A stretch of 64,000 nt of DNA from Lingula anatina (GCF_001039355.2 NW_019776054.1:63456-127455); one strand, 5' to 3'. Positions 44,716 through 56,675 are shown, numbered from the stretch's first letter. Notes: generated by a model not told the origin, from the sequence alone. Made by a program: numbers and translations.

Positions 44716-45302
44716 ATGATGGCTGAGGCGCAACCAAATGAATTGTTGTACCCGATGTTAGGGCCTGAAGACCGAGCTGTATGTGATACTGATATTACTG
44801 GCAATTTGAAGGTGACTAATGAGGCCGTTTGTTGTTTTGATTTGACCCAACAAAATTACTATAGATTAGTTGCTGAAAAAGAGGGGTCCTTCTCCTTGGA
44901 GGAACGCGATCTATCAACCAAGGACATGGAGGAAGTTCTCTTAAACATAAATGAAGCGAAACAACGTTTTATGTCAGATTTAAGAGTGAATTTAATCAAG
45001 GAAGAATGGGAAAGGCTTATGAAGTTACTAAGAAAATGTGTCATTCGTGGAGAAGCTGATGATATGATGATGTATCCTTTTTTGCTTGAAAGAGACACTT
45101 TTTGGTAATTGATCTCTCTTTCTCTCTCTCTCTCCCACACGCGCGCGCGCGCGCACACACACACACACACAACCACACACACACGCACGTGGTACACAAC
45201 CACATCTTGCATTTATTTAAGATATTTCTTTAACGAAGTTTACGCAGGTATTATATTGAAGACAAAGAAGACGGGTTCTTCATGTTGAGTCTTTACTATT
45301 AA
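44716..45302 (+). pseudogene. Uncharacterised two-exon protein, copy Y (truncated)
   Basis: Exon 44716-45104 joins 45248-45302, with the same donor and acceptor as copy X. The first exon is fully open (MMAEAQPNELLYPMLGPEDR to LLERDTFW). The second holds only YYIEDKEDGFFMLSLYY then a stop, because homology with X ends after FMLS. About 200 C-terminal residues are missing. Substitutions relative to X are many, yet no stop is present in exon 1, which is unusual for a dead copy. Confidence 0.6.
45111..45184. repeat. (CT)n(CG)n(CA)n microsatellite
   Basis: Expanded counterpart of the intronic microsatellite of copy X at 36482-36540. Confidence 0.95.
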
Positions 45303-45309
45303 TTTCTTT

Positions 45310-46760
45310 AAAATTATCAATTTGAAACATCCGTTTTCAGACACCAGCCCACACGATTTTGTCATGGAGGCGAAAAATGGCGATTTCCCTGACGTACATG
45401 TACGCTTGTTGCAGTTTTCAGTTCCGCTGGCGTTCACTTGTTGCCAACCACTTCAATCATTTACATCTCTTCTTAAGACGTGTAATGCTTCTAATTATAT
45501 TCGTTATTGTAAACTGATAGCATGGTTTTGCAGAGATGTCAAAATAGCAAACACAAGGACTCATTTATTTTTATTGATCTCGCCAGGGTATGTTTATTTG
45601 ACAATAGCGGTTTTGATAGTTGCCAATAGCTGCATCAATAATTACACAATAGTTCAAGGAATAATTTCTATTAATATTAATAATTTATGTATTTCGTGTT
45701 GAAAAGGTACTAAAATTAATGGAGGTATTGGAATTATTTTTTGTATATGATCCACTGCACTAATGCCGTCGTTTTTTTAATTGAATGCCACGTGTTTGTA
45801 TTAATTCAAAGCTATTCTAATCAAAGCTTTTATGTAACAAAGGACGGTATGATGAAGTACTAAATGTCGTTAATTTCGTTGAACTACGATAGATACTTTC
45901 TGGAATTAAATTTCAATAATTGATGTGTTTGTTTACCCAAACCATGCAGTATATACTGGTTCAGAAACGTAAAGCAACACCGAAAAATCTTTCAAAATAT
46001 TCTACAGTAATGTATAAGTGTTATTTCCTGAAGTACTAGTGGGTCTGTGTGAATTTCTTTCGAACTGCACAATTATTGTGCTATTTTAAAGTTGGACATA
46101 CATGTATCTATTTGAAATACTCTACACAATAATCTTAATAATGTTTGTGAACTTATCATCAAAATTGCATCAAAATGTGAATGTGAAATATTTGCTAACA
46201 AAGTACCCCCTAGTTAAAGAAAGCTTATGATAAAGAAAACAAAGTAGAATCATCGCTGAATTGTGAACTATACATCGCCTAAATGCCTAATAGCAAACGA
46301 GAAAAAAACAGTATTTGAAAATCTTGGGTGTGTCATATGCACGGTAGAAGAAAATCACATGCTATTATACCTATATTTATCACTCATAAATTTCCACGAA
46401 AAAAGGAAAGACTTGGAAGTCTTTTGCTGACGTTGGTTGAAGCAGCCATTGTCATTTGAACAGACGATGTCCCTCTCTATCGGTGCGATTTCGAAATTTA
46501 GAAGTGAACAACAAACGCATTTCACTCCGCAGACGACAATATTCTTTACATTACACCGAATTCCATACATGAAACGGACTGTGAAGTTAAGGATAGGTAA
46601 AGCGTTTACCATATGTTCCACACGCATTATGTCAGCGTGTAATACAAGCACCAACTAACGATATTTTAATTATCCAATTTCACCGACATCCTATTTCGTG
46701 ATGAAAGTAAATTGGATTTAAATCAAAATAATTTCCTGTCACTCTAGTTACCGACCTTGG
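45310..46760. other. Intergenic, no gene seen
   Basis: Frames on either strand show no recognisable motifs or splice structure. Confidence 0.45.
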
Positions 46761-46765
46761 ACCAG

Positions 46766-46773
46766 TATAAATA
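46766..46773 (+). promoter_or_regulatory. TATA box of the LDLa gene
   Basis: TATAAATA, 54 bases upstream of the start codon. A start site near CCTCAGC at about 46793 would fit the usual 25-30 base spacing. Confidence 0.7.
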
Positions 46774-46826
46774 GATGTGCGTAGATGATCTGCCTCAGCT
46801 TTGAGTTGTAGTAGATTTCGAGCACA

Positions 46827-47082
46827 ATGGTTTTATCTGGTCGGTCCATGCTTTGTGTCTTTGTTGCAGCAGTTGCCTTATCTGCCATTCCAACTGAAGT
46901 GACGGCGAAAGTGCCAGGTTTGTAAGACGCCATTTAGGGTATGAGGGACTAGTTTGAGGTGGGAAAGACCTGGTTATTCTATCGCTATTCAACGTTCTCT
47001 CTGATATAATCCTGGTAACATTTAGTTTTGTTCCAGACTTGTAAAAATGGGATGTCCACGTTTTGACACTTTCTTTGGGCTA

Positions 47083-47121
<39 letters not shown>

Positions 47122-49271
47122 TTTGGACTTTTTAATACTATACGATCGATGCTGTGATTTCGAAAAATCGTGTTTAGCATTGTAAAATTTTATTCCAATT
47201 TCCTTTTTATTAGTTTTTATTTCGTCTTCCACCTGTCCGTTTAAAGAACTTTGCATCAGCCACCAATATGACCGAAAAACATGCTTTAATACTGTTGGAC
47301 AGAGAACTTTAAAAAACGTTTCCACTGCATACACCCCTACTTCTCAGAATGTGACGAGCACTGTAACATTTTAATTCCTACACCTCCGCTTAATATCAAA
47401 GTATTGGTCATTGACTATCCACCCTTTCCCTGTGATACATGTATTTATTTTCAGAGTGCAAAACGCCCGAACAGTTCGCCCACGGCTTCAACTGCACGTC
47501 CAATGGCAAATGCATCTTGTGGCACGGCAGGTGCAACGGAAATTACGACTGTGACGGGTTCGACTTCTCGGACGAAGAAAACTGTCGACCAGAGGAGTGT
47601 AGGGTGATGATGATCGGGACCCCGGGACCTGCCGTTGGGACGTACTGTAAGAAGGACAAGACGTGCAACTTGTTCATTGAGCCGTGCTACGGGAAGTGTC
47701 CCCCTGGCGGGCACAAGTGTAATTGGGCGGGCGGCCACGAAACGTGTTATGAAGAGCGGTACAGGTAAGTCCGGGTGTAGATAGAGCTTGTCTTGTAATG
47801 GAGTGAAGGTGGCGGCCCATATATAATTTCGACGAGATGTATGAGTAGCCCGCGGATGTCCGCGCATTGTTTTGAACAAACGAAAATGACATTGCTCATT
47901 TAAGAAATAAATGCATTAATCCTTGTTTCCCAAAATAGATTGAAAACCACATAATGGTCAAGAATTGTAACAAAAATTCTTTCCCTGTTTGCTTTTTTTA
48001 TCATCATCACCATCTTCTTCTTTTACGTAGTAGTAGTAGAACAAAGAAGTAGTAAATGTTAGTGGCCCTGCTTTGTCTCGGGGAACACTACCTCCGTTTG
48101 ACACAACTGTACGTGCATTTTCAATTTCAGATGCGACGGTGTTGAACTGTGTGATGAAGGAGAGGATGAAAAAGGTTGCAATCCAGAAGACTGCAAATCC
48201 AGCACCCGTTTTTGCCAATCCGATTCGAAATGCATCGGCAAATATATGCAGTGCTCCGATGGAACTTGCCCAGTTGGGCATATTCCATGCGTCACCACCG
48301 TGGGAACAAAGGAGTGCCCCGATTTCAACCTACGCTGCGATGGTCGCCGTATTTGTTCAAACGGAGAAGACGAGGCGAACTGCACAGCAGAGGAGTGCAA
48401 AGAGGGAACCTGGTTTTGTGCCTCTGCCAAAACCTGCATTTATCCCAATGAGAAATGTGCTGGGGCTTGCCAAACGGGCTACACGTCCTGCGGCGACGAC
48501 TCTGACGTCTGCATTATGAACTCGGCCAGATGTGACGGCAACCAGGATTGCCCTGGCGAGGGCGTAGACGAGAAAGACTGCCGTCCGGAAGACTGCCAGA
48601 GCCACGCCCCATACTGTGCTTACACCAAGTCTTGCCTGCCATGGACCGAGGCGTGCAACGGCGTTTGCCATGCTTCAGGGGCGATGTGTCCCAATGGGCC
48701 CTGCGCACTGAATTACCTTCACCGTAAAGATGTGCGCTGTACGGAAAAAGCGGTCTGCGATGACGGAAGTGTCGACCCAAATTGCTCGCCGAAGTCATGC
48801 AAGCGTCTGAAAATTAACAATGCTGAGATATACATAATGCGAAAGCATTTTAACCATCGCCTGGAGTATAGTGACGTTAAAGACCTGGGGCTTTTAACCT
48901 TGTACCGCTGGTGTGATAATCCGGGGGTCTGCGTCCCTATCTACAAGAAATGCCCAGACGGTTCTTGTCGCCTGGAAGACAAACCCTGCGGCGGCGGAGA
49001 CAACTCCTGCTACGTCAGCAAGCTGAGATGTGACGGCCACCGCGACTGTGCTGACGGCGCTGACGAGAGGAACTGCGCACCAGAGGAGTGCAGCAAGGGG
49101 CTACACCACTGTGCTGACGAGATGGTGTGCAAGGCAAAGAACGTGCAGTGTGCTGATGGAACCTGTCCCCAGGGATCCACGGCCTGTAGTCCGGGTATTT
49201 GCTATAGCTCCCTTCAGAAGTGTAATGGTTATGCCAACTGCCCAGATAACTCTGATGAGATGGGCTGTTAA
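46827..49271 (+). CDS. Secreted protein with LDL-receptor class A repeats, three exons
   Basis: Exons 46827-46917, 47455-47764 and 48131-49271; phases 1 and 2; 513 aa. Residues 1-27 are a signal peptide (MLCVFVAAVALSAIP). The rest is cysteine-rich and built of LDLa modules. The first is canonical (FNCTSNGKCILWHGRCNGNY, then CDGFDFSDEENC). Later modules end CDEGEDEKGC, CSNGEDEANC, CPGEGVDEKDC, CADGADERNC and CPDNSDEMGC, each with the acidic calcium-cage residues, joined by a repeated PEEC/PEDC linker. There is no transmembrane segment, so the product is probably extracellular. Modules between are divergent (for example CPNGPCALNY), and one unit around residues 330-370 lacks the acidic cage. 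The last exon is GC-richer than its flanks. A TATA box and an AATAAA frame the gene. Binding partner unknown. Confidence 0.93.
47083..47121. repeat. (ATT)n microsatellite
   Basis: About 13 ATT units in the first intron of the LDLa gene. Confidence 0.95.
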
Positions 49272-49385
49272 CTCGTTACTGACCTTAAGGACGTTGTCGA
49301 AATACTTTTTAACTCACCAATTGCCATTTGGAAGTTAAAAACGCCGAGTTATTTCTGTCACGTCTGAATAACCCCAGTTATGAAA

Positions 49386-49391
49386 AATAAA
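49386..49391 (+). terminator. Polyadenylation signal AATAAA
   Basis: 115 bases past the stop of the LDLa gene, followed by a GT/T-rich stretch (TATGTTGTG, GTGTAGTTTTTT). Confidence 0.75.
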
Positions 49392-49419
49392 CAACTTATG
49401 TTGTGCCCAGTCACTGTGT

Positions 49420-50640
49420 AGTTTTTTATTCCTTTTTTCATCCATCCACCAATCCGTCAATTTATTTATCATTTTACTTATTTGATATCCACGTGCTATC
49501 ATACTTCCACAAGATAAAGCACATATTATATTAAAAAAACGAATCTGCACTCCAATCTTCACTTAACACTGCCAAATTGTTATTCTTGTTTTATGTGATA
49601 TACAAGTACAGTATGTCATTCGCTGATTTAAAGGTTTAAAATACCTTGATATAAATAAAAGTGTAACATGAGTCGACGTTGTCAAAAATTGACAGAACAC
49701 ACACACACAAATACTTTTTTTGTTAATATTGATAGGTCCTTTTCTATCAAAGTTACTTATATTAATTCAATCCGCAAAGGTAACAACATCAAAATTGCTT
49801 CCTTTGCTAAATCCATGACAACTTGATGTTGTAACAGTTCTAGTGACTCTCTAAACCAGTTTACCCTACTTGTTGCATTCAATCATGATAACGACCACTA
49901 TTATATTCAAATCCGCCAGGCAGCGTCTAGTTGATTTAATGGGCTATTTCCAATTCTGATTTCACTGCCAGTTTTAATATTAAATCTTAATTATGAAAGT
50001 TCACTGCCATCGGTTCACATTAAATTGAGCAATGATTTGAAATAGTAACGTAGAGTAATTGAGTTTTAATTGTGTTTAATTTTGAAATATAACGTGACAG
50101 TTGCCGGTGACTTCATCGTACATGTAATTATCATTTTCATTAAAATGCACTCAAATCTAGGCTGAAATAGATGTAGTGAACTCAACCGGTCGAGGAAATC
50201 AAACGATTATTTCATTTACAAGTAGTTTTCTCATTTATATGTAGGTTTCCTACACAAGTAACCGACACCAGACATTTATATATAAATAATGGCTGTATAT
50301 ATCGTGGTGAAGAAGGGGACAGGGTAAAATATACAGTACATCAAGTAAAACTGTATGCAAGTGTTCCTTAGCTTTAGATATATTCTAAATAGAGTTTTAA
50401 AAAAACTTGAATATTAAGCTACACCCTATCATCATTTACTGAATATGAAGATGCAAATATAACTCGCTTTGGCAAATTAAAGGCTCTAAAAGCAGCATTC
50501 TTACTCGATCTAGTCAAATCCTGGTTTGATTCCTGACATTTTTTACAATTTGTGCAAAATATACAGTATCAGCAATTTGGCAATATCTGCGTATAACCTC
50601 AAATATAAGCACATATACAAGATCATTGATCTGTTAAAGT
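49420..50640. other. Intergenic, no gene seen
   Basis: AT-rich DNA between the convergent LDLa gene and the Ly6-like exon. Confidence 0.5.
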
Positions 50641-50645
50641 CTATA

Positions 50646-51152
50646 TTATAACGAATAATAGAAGTACAACTTGAAGAAGAACATAATAGCAGTCGTAAAT
50701 GCTGAATACCGCAAAGAGCCTTGTGCGCTTTTGCCATCACTCGTCGTATCTGTCGAACTCATAGACGGAGTCATAGTGTAAACCGGCTCAGGGGTGCTGA
50801 AGTCATCAACAGCAATGCTGACGTCACCCTGAACAATCATGACGTCATCTTGTTAACTACTTGACTCAACGGGTGGACTAGTTGCATCTTGAGAGGCGTC
50901 GAGAGGCACCGTAGCCGGAACATTGTTACAGTATTCGTGACTAGCGCATGCGCATTTCTTCCCCATAACATCGGGCTGTAACCTCACCTCACCGAACATC
51001 TGGACATTGCTGAAGAATAGTTCACTTATGGTAGGTGATTGACCTACTCCTTGGTAAATGGCCGTGTCTGGAGTCAACTGTGATTCACAGCCAGTAACAC
51101 CGTTGTCACAGCCCCGTTGTACATATGTCATGATGGCTGTTATTGTGTCATT
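50646..51152 (-). CDS. Ly6/uPAR-like GPI-anchored protein, last exon, with an in-frame TAA
   Basis: The exon opens after a good acceptor (TTTGTTTTCCAG) at 51152 and reads NDTITAIMTYVQRGCDNGVTGC, then MGKKCACASHEYCNN, a pattern like the end of a Ly6/uPAR three-finger domain (C...C, then CxC...CN). A Ser/Thr/Pro stalk follows. TAA at 50853-50855 stops it, but the same frame stays open for 68 more codons (Ser/Thr-rich) and ends in a hydrophobic tail AFTTAIMFFFKLYFYYSL-stop, typical of a GPI-attachment signal. Upstream exons with the signal peptide and first cysteines are not found; the next 8 kb on that side is a retrotransposon. The stop may be a disabling mutation, a polymorphism, or be read through; removal as a 42-base intron (GT at 50866 to AG at 50825) keeps frame but is implausibly short. 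Confidence 0.6.
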
Positions 51153-51193
51153 CTGGAAAACAAATAAATATAGACCTTTCCGGATAGGACATG

Positions 51194-51403
51194 AATTTAT
51201 TGTCGTTTAACGAGTCAACGTAAATGTGCTAGAGAAGCGAGTAAGGTGAGAAAATGAGTTCATAGGGCGGGGAATTCAAGATGCGCAGATTGAGTATTGC
51301 GCATTAGTATAAAAGGAATAGCGAGACGAGTAGTTTTCATTCGAGACTGTTTCAGCCGTCTGCGTCGGACTGGTGAAGTAAATCGCGAATGTGTGAAAAA
51401 AGG
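51194..51403 (+). repeat. Split direct repeat A1
   Basis: Matches 58234-58427 (AATTTATTGTCGTTTAACGA to GTTTTCATTCGAGACTG and beyond). A1 has 17 extra bases after GACTGTTT. Contains TATAAAA at about 51309, a possible promoter of the element. Confidence 0.92.
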
Positions 51404-51558
51404 AGGCAGGAGTCGGATTCGGATAGTGAATTAAGATTCCGTAGACGAACGAGAGAGCAGAGATTTTGTAGAGTTGGTGGTAGACGATAAAGAAGAGTGT
51501 AACGAAGAGACATAAATAAGGACAGGTGATGTAAATGAAAACAGTTCAGTCGGTAATA

Positions 51559-52303
51559 TGGCAGACACGTTATCGTTGTTTAAAGCCTATATAGGGGAAA
51601 AACAGTTCAAATAGTTGAAAAGAGAACACGCAAAAGAAAGTCAAAGCCAATACAAAAAGTTCAAGACGGTATAGCAAAAATCTTAATTTACGGGAAATCA
51701 AAAACAGTAAGAAATAAATACCGAAGTAATTGAAAATATTCAAAAGGCAGATATGTTAACTAAGGATGAGCAGGTAAAAGAAGACCGTAAGGTATTGAAA
51801 GAAAGCATTGAAATTTTGCAAAAGCGTAATAAACACATAAGAATAGCAAAGAAGTCAAAAGCAGGTTGGAAAGCGGTAAAAGGATTTAAACTGCACGAGT
51901 CAATTTTGCATGTGTTTCTGACAGAGGATATTTTCTTTTTCGAAGAGAAAGATGCCCAAAATCAAAACCAGTGATTTGCCTACGGGAAATATGGACATTG
52001 GAGGGAGTTCTGCACAAACAGATATTAACCCAGGGTACAGTATCTCCACGTGAAAGAACATACGGACACACAATTGGGGAAAGAGAAGCTACAGGTATCG
52101 GGAGATAACAGAACTAATAGAAGCAAGACGAGCAAATCAAAATTACAAGATAAGTATATGATCGATAATAATTCGAGAGATTCTGATAAGTTGAAGAATT
52201 ACCAACAAAACATTAATGTTAAAGGGAGACGTAAGAGAAACTACCAGTTCTGGGAAAGCATACAGAATTATAACTGTGTTATAGACGTATTCAAAAATGG
52301 ATA
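51559..52303 (+). pseudogene. DIRS-like ORF1 (Gag-like) remnant
   Basis: Begins MADTLSLFKAYIGEKQFK and, after frameshifts, reads LQKRNKHIRIAKKSKAGWKA, a conserved motif of DIRS-like ORF1 proteins. A decayed zinc-knuckle-like AYGKYGHWREFC follows, then VKGRRKRNYQFWESIQ, typical of the ORF1-to-RT linker. At least five stops or shifts are needed to connect it. Confidence 0.72.
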
Positions 52304-52309
52304 AATCAT

Positions 52310-52862
52310 TCCATTTATTCAGACTCCGTTGGATTCAGTTAACAAGAATAACAAAGCATCTCTCGAAAACACAGAATATGTCATCAAAGACATTAAAAAT
52401 TTGTTAAAATTTGTTAGAATTTGAGAAGTGAAAGAAATTCCAAAGGTGGTAAATCCGTTAAGGGTTATTTCTAACGGCAGTACTTGATTTAAGACACGTG
52501 AATCCATACATTTGGAAAGAGAAAGTAAAATTTAAAGATGCGAACAAGGATCTACAATATGTTAAATTAGGAAGGTATAAGTTTGTTTGATTTGAAAGAT
52601 GGTTATTGTCACATATATATTAGGGAATCACAGCTTTTGCTTTCATCCAATTTTTCTTGATGTATGAACAGTTAGACAAAATACGATATTGATACAATGC
52701 TTTATTTTCAGAATTTCGTCAGCAGGTTATATATTCAATTAAGTTTTGAAATGTTTAGTCTAACATTAGAGATCAAATCATATTACAATTATTATATAGA
52801 TGGTTTGGGATTTAGTGAAAATTCAGAGACTTGTGGAAATTTTACGAATCTAGTTAGACACG
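52310..52862 (+). pseudogene. DIRS-like reverse transcriptase, N-terminal and palm part
   Basis: NPLRVISNGS, DLRHVNPYIWKEKVKFKD and FDLKDGYCHIYI (52587-52622) match RT motifs 1-3. YYIDGLGFSENSETC at about 52793-52840 is the YxDD box with the second catalytic Asp missing. The frame is cut at 52862 by the foldback element and resumes after 54603 with SGI...AQKSNWLGLNWDLETA. Confidence 0.85.
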
Positions 52863-54603
52863 ATTCAATAAAGGGTACCGGAGAAGATCAGCATTGGTCA
52901 GAATTGTGCCGGAAGTGACGTGTAGTGGTGTAAGACGTAAAGCTGAGTGGTCATTTTTAGCTGGAGGTGAACGGGAGAGAAGACATGTACTCGGAGAAAA
53001 AAGCAGTTTTTCAAACAACATAGTAAGATGACATTTCTTCTTTACGCATTTTGAGCAGAGAATACTTGTAGAAATAATAGGCACATGATATGAAAACGTG
53101 ACACGGAACTTGAAGGTGCAAAATCGTGGTTAATTTGCAGACAACTTGTTTTGAAATACATGCTGCATCGACCGCCAGCGCGACAAAGAGCGTAAAGGGA
53201 AAAGAATTCCCAGGAGGCTATAAATCGTTGTCATGTGGAATTTTGACATTTATATAATCTGAAGTGTCCATATCTAAGTATTTTGGGGTGTTTTATGGTA
53301 TGGGCTGCAATTATAACGATGTTTTAAAGTTCTTGAAGGACCTTGTGAAAACCAGGAAGTAGTTCGTAATTGACAACTGAGTCGTAGCGATCTACGACTG
53401 CTGTGCAAAGATGTATCTATTTTTAAATATTTTGACGAATTTTTTATCTTTATATGTCCATCTGACATGAAATTCCACACATATGATCACACTAATGTAG
53501 GGGCGGACAGAAAAAATTAAATACCCGTCAATGTAAACTTGAAAACCTGACCGTCTTCCGGAAGACCCAGAAGACGGCCTAAATCCGCCCCTGACTAATA
53601 CACCTTTTACACCAGGGTAGGCACTAATCACAAGTACGCGACGGGAATTTAATGGCATCTTACAAGATCTCCCCAAAAAGATGAAAAAAGAATTCAGGTG
53701 AGCCGATCACAAAGCTAACAGGTAATTAAGACTAGCTCTAAGTTACTAATAATTGACATTATTATGCAATACTCAGTTGGAAAAGCGATTCTGACAGGTA
53801 GATAAGATATAACATGACCAGTTTCTCAAGGCTATTGACTTACAGCCTGAGGAAATTGATTGCCAGTCTCTTTTGCTAGTGATTTTCAGCTCAGATAAGA
53901 GGCTGTCAAAATGTCACCTTTGTTTTGGCATTTGTCACTGATTAGTGGCTACCCCGTTGTAAAAGGTGTATTAATGTGATCATATGTGTGGAATTTCATG
54001 TCAGATGGACATATAAAGATAAAAAATTCGTCAAAATATTTAAAAATAGATACATCTTTGAACAGTAGTTGTGGATCGCTACGACTCAGTTGTCAATTAC
54101 GAACTGCTTCCTGGTTTTCACAAGGTCCTTCAAGAACTTTAAAACATCGTTATAATTGCAGCCCATACCATAAAACACCCCAAAATACTTAGATATGGAC
54201 ACATCAGATTATATAAATGCCAAAATTCCACATGACAACGATTTATAGCCTCCCGGGAATTCTTTTCCCTTTACGCTCTTTGTCGCGCTGGCGGTCGATG
54301 CAGCATGTATTTCAAAACAAGTTGCCCGCAAATTAACCATGATTTTGCACCTTCAAGTTCCGTGACACGTTTTCATATCATGTGCCTATTGTTTCTACAA
54401 GTATTCTCTGCCCAAAATGCGTAAAGAAGAAATGTCATCTTACTATGTTGTTTGAAAAACTGCTTTTTTCTCCAAGCCTACGTCTTCATTCCCATTCACC
54501 TCCAGCTAAAAATGACCACTCAGCATCACGTCTTACACCACTACACGTCACTTCCGGCACAATTCTGACCAATGCTGATCTTCTCCGGTACCCTTTATTA
54601 AAT
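52863..54603. mobile_element. Foldback element with about 0.67-0.77-kb inverted arms
   Basis: Left arm 52863-53631 and right arm 53937-54603 are inverted copies (tips AATAAAGGGTACCGG). The centre is about 305 bases. It interrupts the RT of the DIRS-like element between VRHD and SGI. The left arm additionally holds a 90-base hAT-like insertion absent from the right arm. No transposase is seen. Mirror-image frames in the two arms (MWNFMSDGHIKIKNSSKYLK in both) reflect the inversion, not genes. Confidence 0.92.
53498..53590. mobile_element. Mini-MITE with TAGGGGCGGA/TCCGCCCCTG ends
   Basis: About 93 bases with short inverted ends, of the C/TAGGGG type seen in hAT elements. The flanks CACTAATG and ACTAATAC contain a repeated ACTAAT. 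The other foldback arm reads straight through this point, giving the empty site. Confidence 0.8.
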
Positions 54604-55680
54604 CTGGTTTCTGGTATACGGTAATTAGCACAAAAGTCGAACTGGTTGGGGTTAAATTGGGATTTGGAAACAGCAATTATTTCAATAATTAACAAAACAG
54701 TTGCAGATTTTAAAGTTCATTTAATGGATATATCAAAATGTAATATAATATATAAAATATATCAAAAATATCTGCTCGAAGTTAAGCTAGAGTTACGAGA
54801 AAAATTATGTATTTACATATAGTAATAGGTGATGTAACGAGAATGATGACTAGAAATTTGCATAAAGTCATAAATGGCTAGGAAAATTGGGATGGCCTCG
54901 ATGATTTGCATGACAAGTTAGATATGTTAAATGAATTAAATTTTTGGTTGTCGGACATAAACAGACAAAATCGCAGAGACATGTTCGTGAATGATGTACC
55001 AAAAATACTGGGTTTTTTAGATGCAAGCGAACACACACTTGGCCGTTATTTGTTTTGATGCAATTTTGAGATTTGTTTAAAAAAATGTGATCAGATATTG
55101 AGAAAAAGCAGAGCTCAATATGAAGACAATTTAAGTCGTTACTTATTTCATTGCAGTCATTTACAAAATTTATTAAAAATCGCAAAATCGGGTGGTTTAC
55201 AGATAATCAAAATGTTGTGAGAATGGTACAAACTGGATTAACGAAAGTGAATTTGCAAACATTGGCATTAAACATTTCAATTTTAGTGTAGAAAATAATA
55301 CTATTTTGCAAATAAAATGGATTCCAAGGACACAAAACGAAAAAGAGGATTACATAAGTAAAATTATAGACACAGAAGTTTGGCAAGTTACGGGAAATTT
55401 ATTTAATTTTAAGATTAAAAAATGGGGCACATATACAATAGATAGATTTGCAAATTACGAAAATACAAAGGTATCTCGTAAAGGTAATTCAAAATTAAGG
55501 AACTAAAATACAGAAGATGATGATTCGTTTTTACAGGATTTGTCAAATGAAAATAATTGGTTATTACCTCCAGTGGTGTTAGTGCCAAATGTTCTAAATC
55601 ATTTATTATTTTGCAAATTAAGAGATAATTTAGTAGCACCAGATTGGAAATCGCAAACATTTTGGTTTATGTTACAGGAT
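54604..55680 (+). pseudogene. DIRS-like RT end and RNase H
   Basis: After the foldback: KSNWLGLNWDLETAIISIIN, then FLDASEHTLGRYLF, WFTDNQNVVRMVQTG (55193-55237), LQIKWIPRTQNEKEDYISKI, TYTIDRFANYENTKVS and NNWLLPPVVLVPNVLNHLLF. TDNxxV and WIPRxxNExxDYxS are the RNase H active-site region of DIRS-like polyproteins. Stops interrupt the frame. Confidence 0.87.
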
Positions 55681-56130
55681 TAAAATTCAAAGCGGAAATG
55701 GTATGTTAAAGATACCATAGCTTTTAAGAACAGACATTTGCAAACAGGAAAAACAAAAAGGTTTTATATAGGATCAAATAATTCAAGCATTAAATTCTGG
55801 AAATAGTGATAAATTGCTCTGTATGAAACGATTAGATCGAGGTCGAATTTAGAAGAAATTGAAATAGCTGAAAATTATATAGCGAGTTTGAAATGGACAC
55901 GGAAGAGGGTAAAACGATGTTTGTTTCGATAAAATTAATGAGAGAGAAAGACAATGAGGCAAATTATTTTGATTTAAAATATAACAGGTAAAATGCAATG
56001 GAGCACGAGTAAATCGAGAAGTGATTTGACAGATTTACAATGGATCATGATATTAATTACATAAGATTTGTATGTATTATAATCATTTATGAAGAAGACA
56101 TAATGAGATAATGATCAATATGGTTGATAA

Positions 56131-56675
56131 TCGAATCGAGATGTGATTCGATGCGAACCGAGATGTGGTTCGATACGAACCGAGGTTCGGTTCGGTAAGA
56201 AATAAAATGTGATTTGATGTGAATCAAGATGTGGTTCGATATGAATAGAGATATTTGATACGAACCGAGGTGTGGTTCGATAAGAAGTGTAATGTGATTT
56301 GATGTGAATCAAGAGGTGGGTTTCAATACGAATCAAGATGTGGTTCGATATGAATAGAGATATTTAATACGAATCGAGATGTGATTCGATACGAATCAAG
56401 ATGCGATTCGATATGAATTGAGATGTGATTCGATATGAATTGAGATGTGATTCAATATGAATTGAGATGTGATTCGATATGAATCGAGGTGTGGTTCGAT
56501 ATGAACCAAGATGTGATTTGATATGAATCCAGATGTGATTTGACATGAATTGATATGTGATCCAATATGAATCAAGATGTGATTCGATGCAAATCGAGAT
56601 GTGATTCAATACAAATCAAGATATGGTCGATACGAATTGAGATATGATTCGATATGAATCGAGATGTGATTTGAT
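56131..56675. repeat. 22-bp minisatellite, about 24 units
   Basis: Variants of GAATCGAGATGTGATTCGATAC repeated head to tail; each unit is itself nearly palindromic (GAATC...GATTC). It lies between RNase H and recombinase of the DIRS-like element. Repetitive His/Ser/Arg frames on the opposite strand are by-products. Confidence 0.93.

Noticed and set aside
53274-54192. Identical frames MWNFMSDGHIKIK on both strands
   Set aside because: They arise from the inverted arms of the foldback element and contain no known domain.
56115-56609. Minus-strand His/Ser/Arg repeat proteins
   Set aside because: They are by-products of the 22-bp minisatellite, with no start or gene context.
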